Assembly: GCA_937959145.1 (NCBI GenBank)
Contig: CALGMC010000254.1
Span: 1-7,042, forward strand
From: an uncultured Chlorobiales bacterium
GTDB taxonomy: Bacteria > Bacteroidota > Chlorobiia > Chlorobiales > Thermochlorobacteraceae
Direction of reading: 5' to 3'
Length of the DNA stretch: 7,042 bases
Below the pieces are notes generated by a model. It made no database searches and was not told where the DNA came from. It was given only the letters and a program-made list of their open reading frames with translations. Position 1 is the stretch's first letter. Each line of letters opens with the position of its first letter. Below are positions 1-5,515 of this stretch, piece after piece. Made by a program: the position numbers and the translations under genes.

Positions 1-1
1 G

Positions 2-466
2 ACGGATGTGGTGGTGGCCGATATTGGCTGCGGGTCGGGCATTTTGGCCATTGCGGCCCTATTGCTCGGAGCCAAACGGGTGTATGCGGTGGATACGGAC
101 CCCCTGGCGATTGGGGCGACCCGGCAAAACCAAGCCCTGAACCAAATTGAGGGGGAGCGGTTGGTGGTGGAGCAGGGGAGTTTGTCCCGCTTGGCGGAAC
201 TGCTCACCCAACCCCTAGACGGATTCGTGTGCAACATTTTGGCGGAAACGATTATCGACCTGATGCCCCGGTTTCGTATGCTTACCCACGCCAAAAGTTG
301 GGGCATTTTGAGCGGCCTGATCCATGACCAACTGCCCGCGGTGACCGAGGCTTTGGAAGCCCAGGGCTGGATCATCGGAGCACTGCGGCAACGCCAGGAT
401 TGGTGTTGCTTGAATATTCGCCCGGATCCGGATTACACGGGTACGATCAACTCAGTGATACAGTAA
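2..466 (+). CDS. prmA: Ribosomal protein L11 methyltransferase, C-terminal half (5' truncated by window start)
   Basis: PrmA uses S-adenosylmethionine to methylate ribosomal protein L11 in the cytoplasm. The frame is open from base 2, upstream of the first possible start (GTG at 8), so the N-terminal L11-recognition part lies outside the window. About 154 residues remain of a family length near 290-300. The visible part is the Rossmann methyltransferase domain. It has the SAM-binding motif ADIGCGSGILAIAA (coded from base 17), then an acidic VDTDP at the end of the second strand, and the PrmA-type catalytic-loop signature CNILAE, equivalent to the NILA motif of E. coli PrmA. The C-terminal DWCCLNIR matches the family's EWxx(I/L)xxR ending. 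The stop is TAA at 464-466. A 44-base gap separates it from the next gene on the same strand, so the two may be co-transcribed. GC-rich codon use matches the other left-hand genes. The family call is firm; cyanobacterial origin is inference. Confidence 0.93.
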   Translation, partial: TDVVVADIGCGSGILAIAALLLGAKRVYAVDTDPLAIGATRQNQALNQIEGERLVVEQGSLSRLAELLTQPLDGFVCNILAETIIDLMPRFRMLTHAKSWGILSGLIHDQLPAVTEALEAQGWIIGALRQRQDWCCLNIRPDPDYTGTINSVIQ

Positions 467-499
467 CAGTAATAAGCTAAGCATGAACGGGTTGTTGCT

Positions 500-506
500 G
501 AGGTGG
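500..506 (+). promoter_or_regulatory. Shine-Dalgarno site GAGGTGG for the gene at 511
   Basis: GAGGTGG ends four bases before the ATG at 511 and is a good match to the anti-Shine-Dalgarno sequence. It decides the start: an ATG at 483 is in another frame. No comparable purine-rich site precedes the minus-strand starts on the right side of the window. Confidence 0.6.
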
Positions 507-510
507 TTTT

Positions 511-933
511 ATGTCATCCGTACTGAGTCAACTCCAACCGGCACCGAAGGATCAGGTGCAGTTGTTTCAACCGTTTTTACCGGCTGGCAATAAACGGGAA
601 ACCCTACCTTTTGCCCTGAGCTTGTATCGTTTGGGCAACTTGGAAGGGGAACGCTACGTGGATGGGGGGCAGGGGATTCCTTTTGTGGCGACCTGGAATG
701 TCTCGAATTTACCGGCGGATTTGAGCCGCTGTCAGATCCAATTTGAAGGCAATCCCGACCTGAGCTACGATATGGTGCTGGTGAATTTCGAATTCGTGGG
801 TTTTTTGGTGGACTTGCTCATTCATTACAAGCGCAGTCAAAGGGTGGATTTTCCCCAGGATTTTTATCGCCGGTTATTGAACATCGCCGACGATAAAGAC
901 AAAAAGCCGGCGGCTACGGCCCCTTCGGCCTAG
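511..933 (+). CDS. Conserved cyanobacterial-type small protein, possibly EbsA (type IV pilus / biofilm self-suppression)
   Basis: A 140-residue soluble protein with no signal peptide or membrane helix. The core is conserved-looking: FALSLYRLGNLEGERYVDGG, then IPFVATWNVSNLPADLSRC, IQFEGNPDLSYD, an aromatic/aliphatic helix (VNFEFVGFLVDLLIHYK) and VDFPQDFYRRLL. The last 15 or so residues are a Lys/Ala/Pro-rich tail that looks disordered. The pattern SLY-x2-G-x-LEG-x-R followed by IPFVATWNVS reminds me of small cyanobacterial proteins annotated as EbsA, a partner of the type IV pilus assembly machinery. This is recall, not a search, so no symbol is given. The ATG at 511 is set by the GAGGTGG site just upstream. 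It follows prmA after 44 bases and runs tail to tail into the hisS end, overlapping it by 20 bases. That this is a real gene is well supported; the function is tentative. Confidence 0.82.
   Translation: MSSVLSQLQPAPKDQVQLFQPFLPAGNKRETLPFALSLYRLGNLEGERYVDGGQGIPFVATWNVSNLPADLSRCQIQFEGNPDLSYDMVLVNFEFVGFLVDLLIHYKRSQRVDFPQDFYRRLLNIADDKDKKPAATAPSA
901..921 (-). terminator. Possible weak terminator at the end of hisS
   Basis: Read on the minus strand, GCCG (920-917) can pair with CGGC (909-906) across a 7-base loop, plus a G-T closing pair, followed by five T (905-901). The hisS stop codon (914-916) lies in the loop. The stem is short, and the sequence also codes for the tail of the convergent gene, so it could be chance. 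Confidence 0.28.
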
Positions 934-1630
934 GGATAGCGGCGAATTTTTGCCGCCACCGTTCATCATCGGCAAACCCCGCCGGAAAATCCACCAGCTC
1001 CTGTACCCCGGTCGCCAGCCATTTGACCGGAATCTGTTGGGTTTGCACCTCGTTTTCCCCCAGGATGACGCAGGCGTGACTGCCCAATTTATCCGCCCGT
1101 TTCATCTGTTTGCCCAAGGCACTATTGCTCAGGTCAATTTCCACCCGGAAGCCCTGCCGCCGCAACATCTGACTGATTTGTAGAGATAAAATCCCGGTGC
1201 CTTCCCCCTGGGCAACGATATAGAAGTCCAGCCGGGGAGCCGGGGTTTCCCCTTGCTTTTGCAACAGCACCACCAACCGTTCCAAGCCCATCGCCCAGCC
1301 GACCGCCGGGGTGGGCGTCCCCCCTAATGCCTGCACCAAGCCGTCATAACGTCCGCCCCCGCCCACGGCAGCCTGCGCCCCCAAATCCGTCGTCGTAATT
1401 TCAAACGCCGTGCGGGTGTAATAATCCAGCCCCCGCACCAAGCGCGGATTGAGGGTGTAGGTCAAGCCCAAGGCGGTCAAGCCCGCCTGCACCTGCTCAA
1501 AATGCGCCTGCGCGGCCGAACCCAGATAGGCGGGTAATCGGGGGGCAGCGGTGAGAATGTTTTGGGTGACCGGGCTTTTGCTGTCCCAAATGCGGAGGGG
1601 ATTTTTGCGCAACCGCACCTGGGAATCCGG
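914..1630 (-). other. hisS: Histidyl-tRNA synthetase, C-terminal fragment (3' part of hisS)
   Basis: About 237 residues match the second half of HisRS, the cytoplasmic enzyme that attaches histidine to tRNA-His; E. coli HisRS has 424 residues. In order, within the composite frame: KNPLRIWDSK (428-437), equivalent to the TNPLRVLDSK strand of E. coli; the HisRS-specific HisA motif RLVRGLDYYTRT (482-492), whose Arg485 corresponds to catalytic Arg259 of E. coli; GGGGRYDGL (509-517); class II motif 3, PAVGWAMGLERL (527-538); then the alpha/beta anticodon-binding domain from PRLDFYIV (551) to the end, with the typical LGKQMKRADKLG (591-602). Motifs 1 and 2 are absent because the fragment begins at the junction. 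Codon use and GC match prmA and the gene at 511, which supports a common cyanobacterium-like source. The gene converges with the 511-933 gene. The family call is very firm. Confidence 0.93.
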
Positions 1631-2887
1631 GAAACGAAGAAGTGCCGATTTCCAGTTTTTCAATCGAGCGCGAAGTGGTTCATAATCTTCGTCAATTTGG
1701 AAGCGAGAAAACCAGCGGCGAATGAAAACTGCAACAATCGCGGCGAAAACTCCAACAACAAAAATAACAAGCAACATCAAACCGCGTTTAGGGCTTGTGC
1801 GATAAAAGGGAACGGAGGCAGAATCGAGCACAACGACGGTTGGCGTGTCGCGATAGCCTTGAACGCGCTCTTTGAAGTAAAGCTGCTTCAGGAGCGCGTA
1901 GACTTCTTCGTGGATTTTGACTTCGCGATAGTTGTTGGCGTATTCGCGCGAAACGGTCGGCATTTCATCAAAGGCAAGGGAAAGTTTATCGGATTTGCCT
2001 TGTGTGGCTTCTTCATACTTCTTGCGATACTCGTTGAGCCGTGAGCGACTTTCGAGAACCAGCATATCGTTTGGCTGTCGGTCTTTGAGAAGCAAATCGA
2101 GTTGAAGTTCTTCCGCAATCATTTGCGCTTTAAGTTTTGAGAGCGTTTCCATCTGAAACTTCATTTGCTCGGAAAGCGCAATCGCTTTGTTGGATTTTTG
2201 AAACCGCTCAAAGTTTGAATAAGCCGAATCGAGTTCCTGCTTAGCGATGGCGACTTGTTCGGCGAAATACTCGGCATTGTAGACGGATTTCAGATTGGCT
2301 AAACGGCGATTGGTTCTATCCAAAACGGAGACATAGCCATTCGCGATGCGTGCGGCACGATTTCGTGCGCTGTCGTCATCGACGCTTGAGAAGGAAAACG
2401 CAGGGGTTGAAATTTTCACCTCGAGCGTGATGTAGCCGGCTTTGTTGGTGAGAATTTTTGTTAGGTCTGAAAGTTCTTTGCGTAAAATCTCGCGTTTTTC
2501 AAGTGGGTTTTTATCGGTGCGTTCGCTTTCGCTCAAAAACACTTCTTCTAAATGCTCTTGTGCGATAAGTGAATCGGCAATGGTGTTGCTTTTGAGCATT
2601 TCAGCGAGAATGTCGGTTGCATTAGCAGGGTTTGTAAGAGAGCCTAAACCTAACGCACCTGCTGCCTGCATCAATGGGTTTTGCTTGTTGGGGTCTTCGG
2701 GCGGCATTAAAACGACCTTTGCGGTATAAGTGCGGGGAACAAGGAACAGCGCAACAGCACCGAACAAAAGCACAAGACCGACAAAGCGCGCCATGAATCC
2801 AAGATTTTCAAGCAGAATCTCGACATAGTTCCGAATGAGCGTCGGCTTTTCAGGAGAGGCTGTATCAAATGATGAAGGCGTGTTCAT
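914..2887 (-). CDS. Chimeric reading frame: Wzz-type polysaccharide chain-length protein fused in frame to a HisRS C-terminal fragment
   Basis: The frame runs unbroken for 657 residues from the ATG at 2887 to the TAG at 914-916, but it joins two unrelated families. Residues 1 to about 419 are a Wzz/chain-length-determinant protein. Residues from about 420 to 657 are the C-terminal part of a class II histidyl-tRNA synthetase. The two halves differ in GC content and in apparent taxonomic origin. The HisRS part lacks the first 200 or so residues, including class II motifs 1 and 2, so it could not charge tRNA alone. No linker separates the parts: the sequence passes from a Wzz cytoplasmic tail (KNWKSALLRF) straight into a HisRS strand (DSQVRLRKNPLR). 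I know of no natural Wzz-HisRS fusion. An assembly chimera is the preferred reading, with true genomic rearrangement as the alternative. The start overlaps the stop of the SLBB gene upstream by ATGA. Confidence 0.8.
   Translation of the reverse strand: MNTPSSFDTASPEKPTLIRNYVEILLENLGFMARFVGLVLLFGAVALFLVPRTYTAKVVLMPPEDPNKQNPLMQAAGALGLGSLTNPANATDILAEMLKSNTIADSLIAQEHLEEVFLSESERTDKNPLEKREILRKELSDLTKILTNKAGYITLEVKISTPAFSFSSVDDDSARNRAARIANGYVSVLDRTNRRLANLKSVYNAEYFAEQVAIAKQELDSAYSNFERFQKSNKAIALSEQMKFQMETLSKLKAQMIAEELQLDLLLKDRQPNDMLVLESRSRLNEYRKKYEEATQGKSDKLSLAFDEMPTVSREYANNYREVKIHEEVYALLKQLYFKERVQGYRDTPTVVVLDSASVPFYRTSPKRGLMLLVIFVVGVFAAIVAVFIRRWFSRFQIDEDYEPLRARLKNWKSALLRFPDSQVRLRKNPLRIWDSKSPVTQNILTAAPRLPAYLGSAAQAHFEQVQAGLTALGLTYTLNPRLVRGLDYYTRTAFEITTTDLGAQAAVGGGGRYDGLVQALGGTPTPAVGWAMGLERLVVLLQKQGETPAPRLDFYIVAQGEGTGILSLQISQMLRRQGFRVEIDLSNSALGKQMKRADKLGSHACVILGENEVQTQQIPVKWLATGVQELVDFPAGFADDERWRQKFAAIPRPKGP
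1617..1645. other. Chimera breakpoint between two genomes
   Basis: On the minus strand the code changes here from the Wzz tail to HisRS. Pro420 is coded by 1628-1630 and Gln423 by 1619-1621. The motif PDSQ-x-RL-x-(K/R)NPLR looks like a continuous HisRS segment, so the break most likely lies at or just above 1630, with an uncertainty of some 15 bases. Hand counts give 34 GC in 60 for bases 1561-1620 and 26 in 60 for bases 1641-1700. The short direct repeat TTCCC(GGA)TTCCC on the minus strand at the join could have provided microhomology. There are no terminal repeats, target duplication or transposase, so no mobile element explains the join. Confidence 0.7.
1631..2887 (-). other. Wzz/GumC-type chain-length determinant protein, nearly complete
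   Basis: This inner-membrane protein regulates polymer length and export in Wzy-dependent capsule or exopolysaccharide synthesis. Visible order: a short cytoplasmic N-terminus; first membrane helix about residues 32-50 (ARFVGLVLLFGAVALFLV), followed by PRTYTAKVVLMPPED, the usual Wzz beta-strand entry; a periplasmic region with VKISTPAFS and SARNRAARIANGYVSVLD; a helical coiled-coil stretch about 200-340, rich in charged residues, Glu, Gln and Leu; VVVLDSASVPFYRTSPKRG (351-369), the Pro-rich element that precedes the second helix in Wzz proteins; second membrane helix about 370-390; and a short basic/acidic cytoplasmic tail. There is no tyrosine-kinase (BY-kinase) domain and no Walker motif. 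Length to the junction, about 419, is normal for the family, so little seems to be missing. The ATGA overlap with the SLBB gene indicates translational coupling. Origin resembles Chlorobi/Bacteroidota (inference). Confidence 0.85.
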
Positions 2888-4530
2888 TGTGTTACATTTC
2901 TAATGACCAAAATGGTTGTGGCAAGACTTCCCACAATCACCATCGAATCGCGGAAAATTTCCCAACTGCGCGTCCAAAATTGGCTTTTGGGTTTTTCTTG
3001 AACAAGTATCACATCGCTGGGTTCAATTTCGTCGACGTCGTCGGCGTTGAGTAAATCGCCAGAGCCCGGCTTCAAAATTTTAATATCACCTTTGATAGCG
3101 CGTTCTGTAAAGCCGCCTGCCTTTTGAATGTAGTATTTGATACCTTCACCTTTGACATACTCAATATTTCCGGGACGAACCACGCGCCCAATCACGTTCA
3201 CATAATTGCGAAAGAGCGGAATATCGATGATGTCGCCTTCTTCTAAGATGATGTTCTGTGAGTCGTCGTTTTGGAGAAATAATTTCTTGAAGTCAACCGC
3301 AATGCGTCCTTTGGGGTCTTCGCGTTTGCGGGCAACGGCGTATTGATATTCAGGGTCTTCAAGGTCAATTTCTTTGATGGTGGAAAGGTCAATTTCTTTA
3401 CGAATGGCTTTGGGGCGGATAAGTGTGGCTTCTTCAAGGGAGGCAAGTTCGAGAAAGCCACCTGCACGCTCAATCACATCGCGCAATCGTGTTCTGCCTT
3501 TTGCGATGCGGTAATAGCCGGGCACTTTCACGCGCCCTTGAACGAGCACGGTTTCATCGGGTCGCCACAAGGGAATGCGGCGCACTTGCACGCGGTCGCC
3601 GTCAAGAAGCGGAATGTTTGAAGAGGGCGGAAATCCATTCACATTGACGCTAAACGTATAGGTGCTTAGTTGGTCAGGAAAATAGCGGATAATATCAACG
3701 GAATCTAAAATCGCACTCTCGAGCACGCCGCCAGCCAATTTCAACAGCGTATAGAGCGAATCGCCTTCGACAAATTCATAACTGCCTTGATACTTCACTT
3801 CGCCGTAAATCGTAACGCTTTTCGTTTGCTTGCTGACTTGAATAATGTCGTTTTCTTGCAAGTAAGGGTTATCGCTGTTATCGAGCAGGCGGTAATAGCG
3901 AAACACATCGAGCGTCATGAGGGTGTCGGGATTGACGCGTTTGAGGCGCACTTGACGAAGCGAGGCATTTTGCAAAATCGGGCTTTGTGAAATCACATCG
4001 GAAACGCGCGTGGCGGCATTGACGAGCAGTCGCGTCGGCACAGAAACCTCGCCCACAATATCCACATAAAAGTTTCGTAGCGAAAGCAGGGAGACGGTAA
4101 CATCGGCAGAGCGATAGACTTTGGCAAATTCGCGTGTCAAAAGTTCTTGAACTTTATCAATGCTCAATCCTTGAACAGGAATTTCTTTTATACGCGGAAT
4201 AATGAGCGTGCCGCTTGGCGTAACGGGAAGTTGATAGGTGGTATAAGTTTGAGAAAAAATCGCAATCAGAAGCACGTCGCCCGCACCAACGATGTAGTTT
4301 TTCGGAATGGCGTTAGGAAGCACAAGTTGAGAGGGCGTGGCAGAAATGGCTGTGCCTGCTGTTCCCACGTTGCCGAACATCAAGTTAGAAGGAGTTGCGG
4401 CAGGCGTGTTTGTAGGAGCAGGAAGCCCAATGATTTGTGCAAAAAGAGTATTGCAAAAAAGGAGTGCAAAAAAGGTCGCAGTAGTCGTGCAGAATTGGCG
4501 TAACTTTGCGTCAGAATTAAAACCAATCAT
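2884..4530 (-). CDS. Wza-type polysaccharide export protein with four SLBB domains
   Basis: This is a periplasmic/outer-membrane export component for capsule or exopolysaccharide. It has 548 residues. A Sec signal peptide spans about residues 1-31, with hydrophobic core TTTATFFALLFCNTLFA and likely cleavage at LFA|QIIG. No proper lipobox is seen, because Cys26 is preceded by Phe, so it is probably not a lipoprotein. A Pro/Ala/Thr-rich linker follows. The poly-export domain starts at NYIVGAGDVLLIAIF (78-92). Then come four SLBB-like beta-grasp repeats: about 153-230 (VDIVGEVSVPTRLLV), 238-318 (VTIYGEVKYQGSYEFVEGD, LLKLAGG), 327-438 (VLVQGRVKVPGYYRIAKG, VIERAGG) and 442-511 (VNVIGRVVRPGNIEYVKGE, YIQKAGG). 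A C-terminal hydrophobic helix, about 528-544, could anchor it in a membrane. The ATG at 4530 gives the signal peptide directly, but no Shine-Dalgarno site precedes it. It heads the two-gene unit with the Wzz-type gene, by ATGA overlap. Its promoter must lie in 4531 or above, inside the small opposite-strand gene. Confidence 0.92.
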   Translation of the reverse strand: MIGFNSDAKLRQFCTTTATFFALLFCNTLFAQIIGLPAPTNTPAATPSNLMFGNVGTAGTAISATPSQLVLPNAIPKNYIVGAGDVLLIAIFSQTYTTYQLPVTPSGTLIIPRIKEIPVQGLSIDKVQELLTREFAKVYRSADVTVSLLSLRNFYVDIVGEVSVPTRLLVNAATRVSDVISQSPILQNASLRQVRLKRVNPDTLMTLDVFRYYRLLDNSDNPYLQENDIIQVSKQTKSVTIYGEVKYQGSYEFVEGDSLYTLLKLAGGVLESAILDSVDIIRYFPDQLSTYTFSVNVNGFPPSSNIPLLDGDRVQVRRIPLWRPDETVLVQGRVKVPGYYRIAKGRTRLRDVIERAGGFLELASLEEATLIRPKAIRKEIDLSTIKEIDLEDPEYQYAVARKREDPKGRIAVDFKKLFLQNDDSQNIILEEGDIIDIPLFRNYVNVIGRVVRPGNIEYVKGEGIKYYIQKAGGFTERAIKGDIKILKPGSGDLLNADDVDEIEPSDVILVQEKPKSQFWTRSWEIFRDSMVIVGSLATTILVIRNVTQ

Positions 4531-4537
4531 TCAAAAA

Positions 4538-4729
4538 ATGAAGTTTATCGCAGTTGCACTGATTGCAGGCGGTCTCATCGGCGCGATTTTTTCAAGCATC
4601 AAATATCGTCAATATCTTGAATGGGAGCATTGGGCTGAAAAACTCACCTACTTGCTCATGACGATTGCAGGCTCAGTTTTAACCATCATCGGAATTGTCC
4701 TGTTCGTTTTCACGATTCAACCCGAATAA
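4538..4729 (+). CDS. Small two-helix membrane protein, 63 residues, unknown function
   Basis: I do not recognise this family. From the ATG at 4538 the frame encodes MKFIAVALIAGGLIGAIFSS (first membrane helix about residues 3-20), a polar/aromatic loop with KYRQYLEWEHWAEKL, a second helix about 40-61 (LLMTIAGSVLTIIGIVLFVF) and a short tail ending in QPE. The alternation of clean hydrophobic segments with a charged loop, and ordinary codons, argue for a real gene rather than a shadow. It is the only plus-strand gene on the right side. Its start is 7 bases from the divergent start of the SLBB gene (4530), and its end overlaps the end of pyrH by 13 bases (4717-4729). The same frame stays open upstream to an ATG at 4337, but that extension is antisense to the SLBB gene and looks non-coding. 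No clear Shine-Dalgarno site is seen. TAACTTTG at 4501-4508 resembles a Bacteroidota-type -7 box, but no -33 partner is evident. Confidence 0.6.
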   Translation: MKFIAVALIAGGLIGAIFSSIKYRQYLEWEHWAEKLTYLLMTIAGSVLTIIGIVLFVFTIQPE

Positions 4730-5454
4730 TCGCTAACGGCTTCGCTGACGAGCGTTCCAACTGACTCGCCTTGACAAAGACGGAGCAAATTGCCCTTTGT
4801 GTTCATGTTCATCACAACGATGGGGAGCGTATTTTCTTGACAGAGCGTAATTGCGGTTAAATCCATCACGCGCAATCCCTTTTTGAGCACATCAAGATAG
4901 GAAATGTGCGGAAAGAAGTTGGCGGTCGGATTTTTTTCAGGGTCGGAATCATAAACGCCTTCAACGCGTGTGCCTTTGATGATGACATCGGCTTCGATTT
5001 CAACAGCACGAAGGGCGGCGGCAGTGTCGGTAGTGAAGTAAGGATTGCCTGTGCCCGCGCCGAAAATCACAACGCGCTCTTTTTCCAAGTGGCGAATGGC
5101 TCGGCGGCGGATAAACGGCTCGGCAATTTGCTCCATTTTGATTGCCGTCAGAAGTCTTGTGAAAATTTGATGTCGCTCCAACGCATCTTGCATGGCGAGG
5201 GAGTTAATGACGGTGGCAAGCATGCCCATGTGGTCGGCTTGAACGCGGTCCATATTTTCAGCCGCCTTTGAGACGCCACGAAAAATGTTTCCGCCACCAA
5301 TCACGATTCCGACTTGAACGCCGAGCTGGTGAATCGATTTAATTTCTTCGGCAAATTGGTCTAAAACGGTGTTATCAATTCCGTAGCCCTGCGCGCCCAT
5401 GAGCGATTCGCCGCTGAGTTTGAGCAAAATGCGTTTGTATTTGAGCGATGACAT
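4717..5454 (-). CDS. pyrH: Uridylate (UMP) kinase
   Basis: PyrH phosphorylates UMP to UDP with ATP in pyrimidine nucleotide synthesis; it is a cytoplasmic hexamer of the amino-acid-kinase fold. At 245 residues it is normal length (E. coli 241). Motifs: KLSGESL (12-18), the phosphate-binding first loop; IVIGGGNIFRG (50-60); RVQADHMGMLATVINSLAMQDAL (70-92), the UMP-binding helix region with the DHMGMLAT hallmark; FGAGTGNPYFTTDTAAALRA (131-150); KGTRVEGVYDSDP (160-172), the ATP-site loop; and MDLTAITLCQENTLPIVV (197-214) near the end. The ATG at 5454 places the MSSLKYKRILLKLSGE N-terminus exactly as expected. No Shine-Dalgarno site is visible upstream. It follows tsf, as in many bacteria, but a strong terminator lies only 24 bases before its start. 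The frr gene that often follows pyrH is absent here. Confidence 0.97.
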   Translation of the reverse strand: MSSLKYKRILLKLSGESLMGAQGYGIDNTVLDQFAEEIKSIHQLGVQVGIVIGGGNIFRGVSKAAENMDRVQADHMGMLATVINSLAMQDALERHQIFTRLLTAIKMEQIAEPFIRRRAIRHLEKERVVIFGAGTGNPYFTTDTAAALRAVEIEADVIIKGTRVEGVYDSDPEKNPTANFFPHISYLDVLKKGLRVMDLTAITLCQENTLPIVVMNMNTKGNLLRLCQGESVGTLVSEAVSDYSG

Positions 5455-5478
5455 GAATGTGAATGATGACGATTAGGC

Positions 5479-5508
5479 AAAAAAAAGTCTCGCAATCTGC
5501 GAGACTTT
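5479..5508 (-). terminator. Strong intrinsic terminator after tsf
   Basis: Bases 5484-5494 and 5498-5508 form an 11-base-pair perfect hairpin (AAAGTCTCGCA / TGCGAGACTTT) with a 3-base loop. On the minus strand it ends in eight consecutive T (5486-5479), three of which are in the stem. It begins 7 bases after the tsf stop and ends 24 bases before the pyrH start. It should end most rpsB-tsf transcripts, or act as an attenuator that passes a fraction on to pyrH. On the plus strand only a short TTT follows, so the polarity is minus. Confidence 0.9.
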
Positions 5509-5515
5509 CAGAGTT

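Noticed and set aside
939..956. Hairpin GCGGC / GCCGC with an 8-base loop
   Set aside because: Lies inside hisS coding sequence, has a 5-base-pair stem, and the T-run is in the loop rather than after the stem, so it is not a convincing terminator.
950..1183. Plus-strand frame of 77 codons
   Set aside because: Entirely antisense to the hisS fragment, with no recognisable domain; a shadow of a GC-rich gene.
1562..2044. Plus-strand frame of 160 codons across the junction
   Set aside because: Antisense to the Wzz-type coding region, with an amino-acid mix rich in Asn/Arg/Phe and no domain; a shadow.
914..2887. A novel bifunctional membrane-anchored histidyl-tRNA synthetase or HisRS-like sensor fused to Wzz
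   Set aside because: The HisRS part lacks motifs 1 and 2 and begins mid-fold without a linker, and composition and gene origin change at the same base. A chimera is far simpler.
4147..4503. Plus-strand frame of 118 codons
   Set aside because: Antisense to the signal-peptide end of the SLBB gene, with Arg/Cys/Asn-rich composition typical of shadow frames.
4501..4508. TAACTTTG as a Bacteroidota-type promoter box for the small membrane protein
   Set aside because: No -33 TTG partner at the usual distance, and the match falls within the SLBB coding region; too weak to annotate.
4906..5271. Plus-strand frame of 121 codons
   Set aside because: Antisense to the well-supported pyrH gene; no domain visible.
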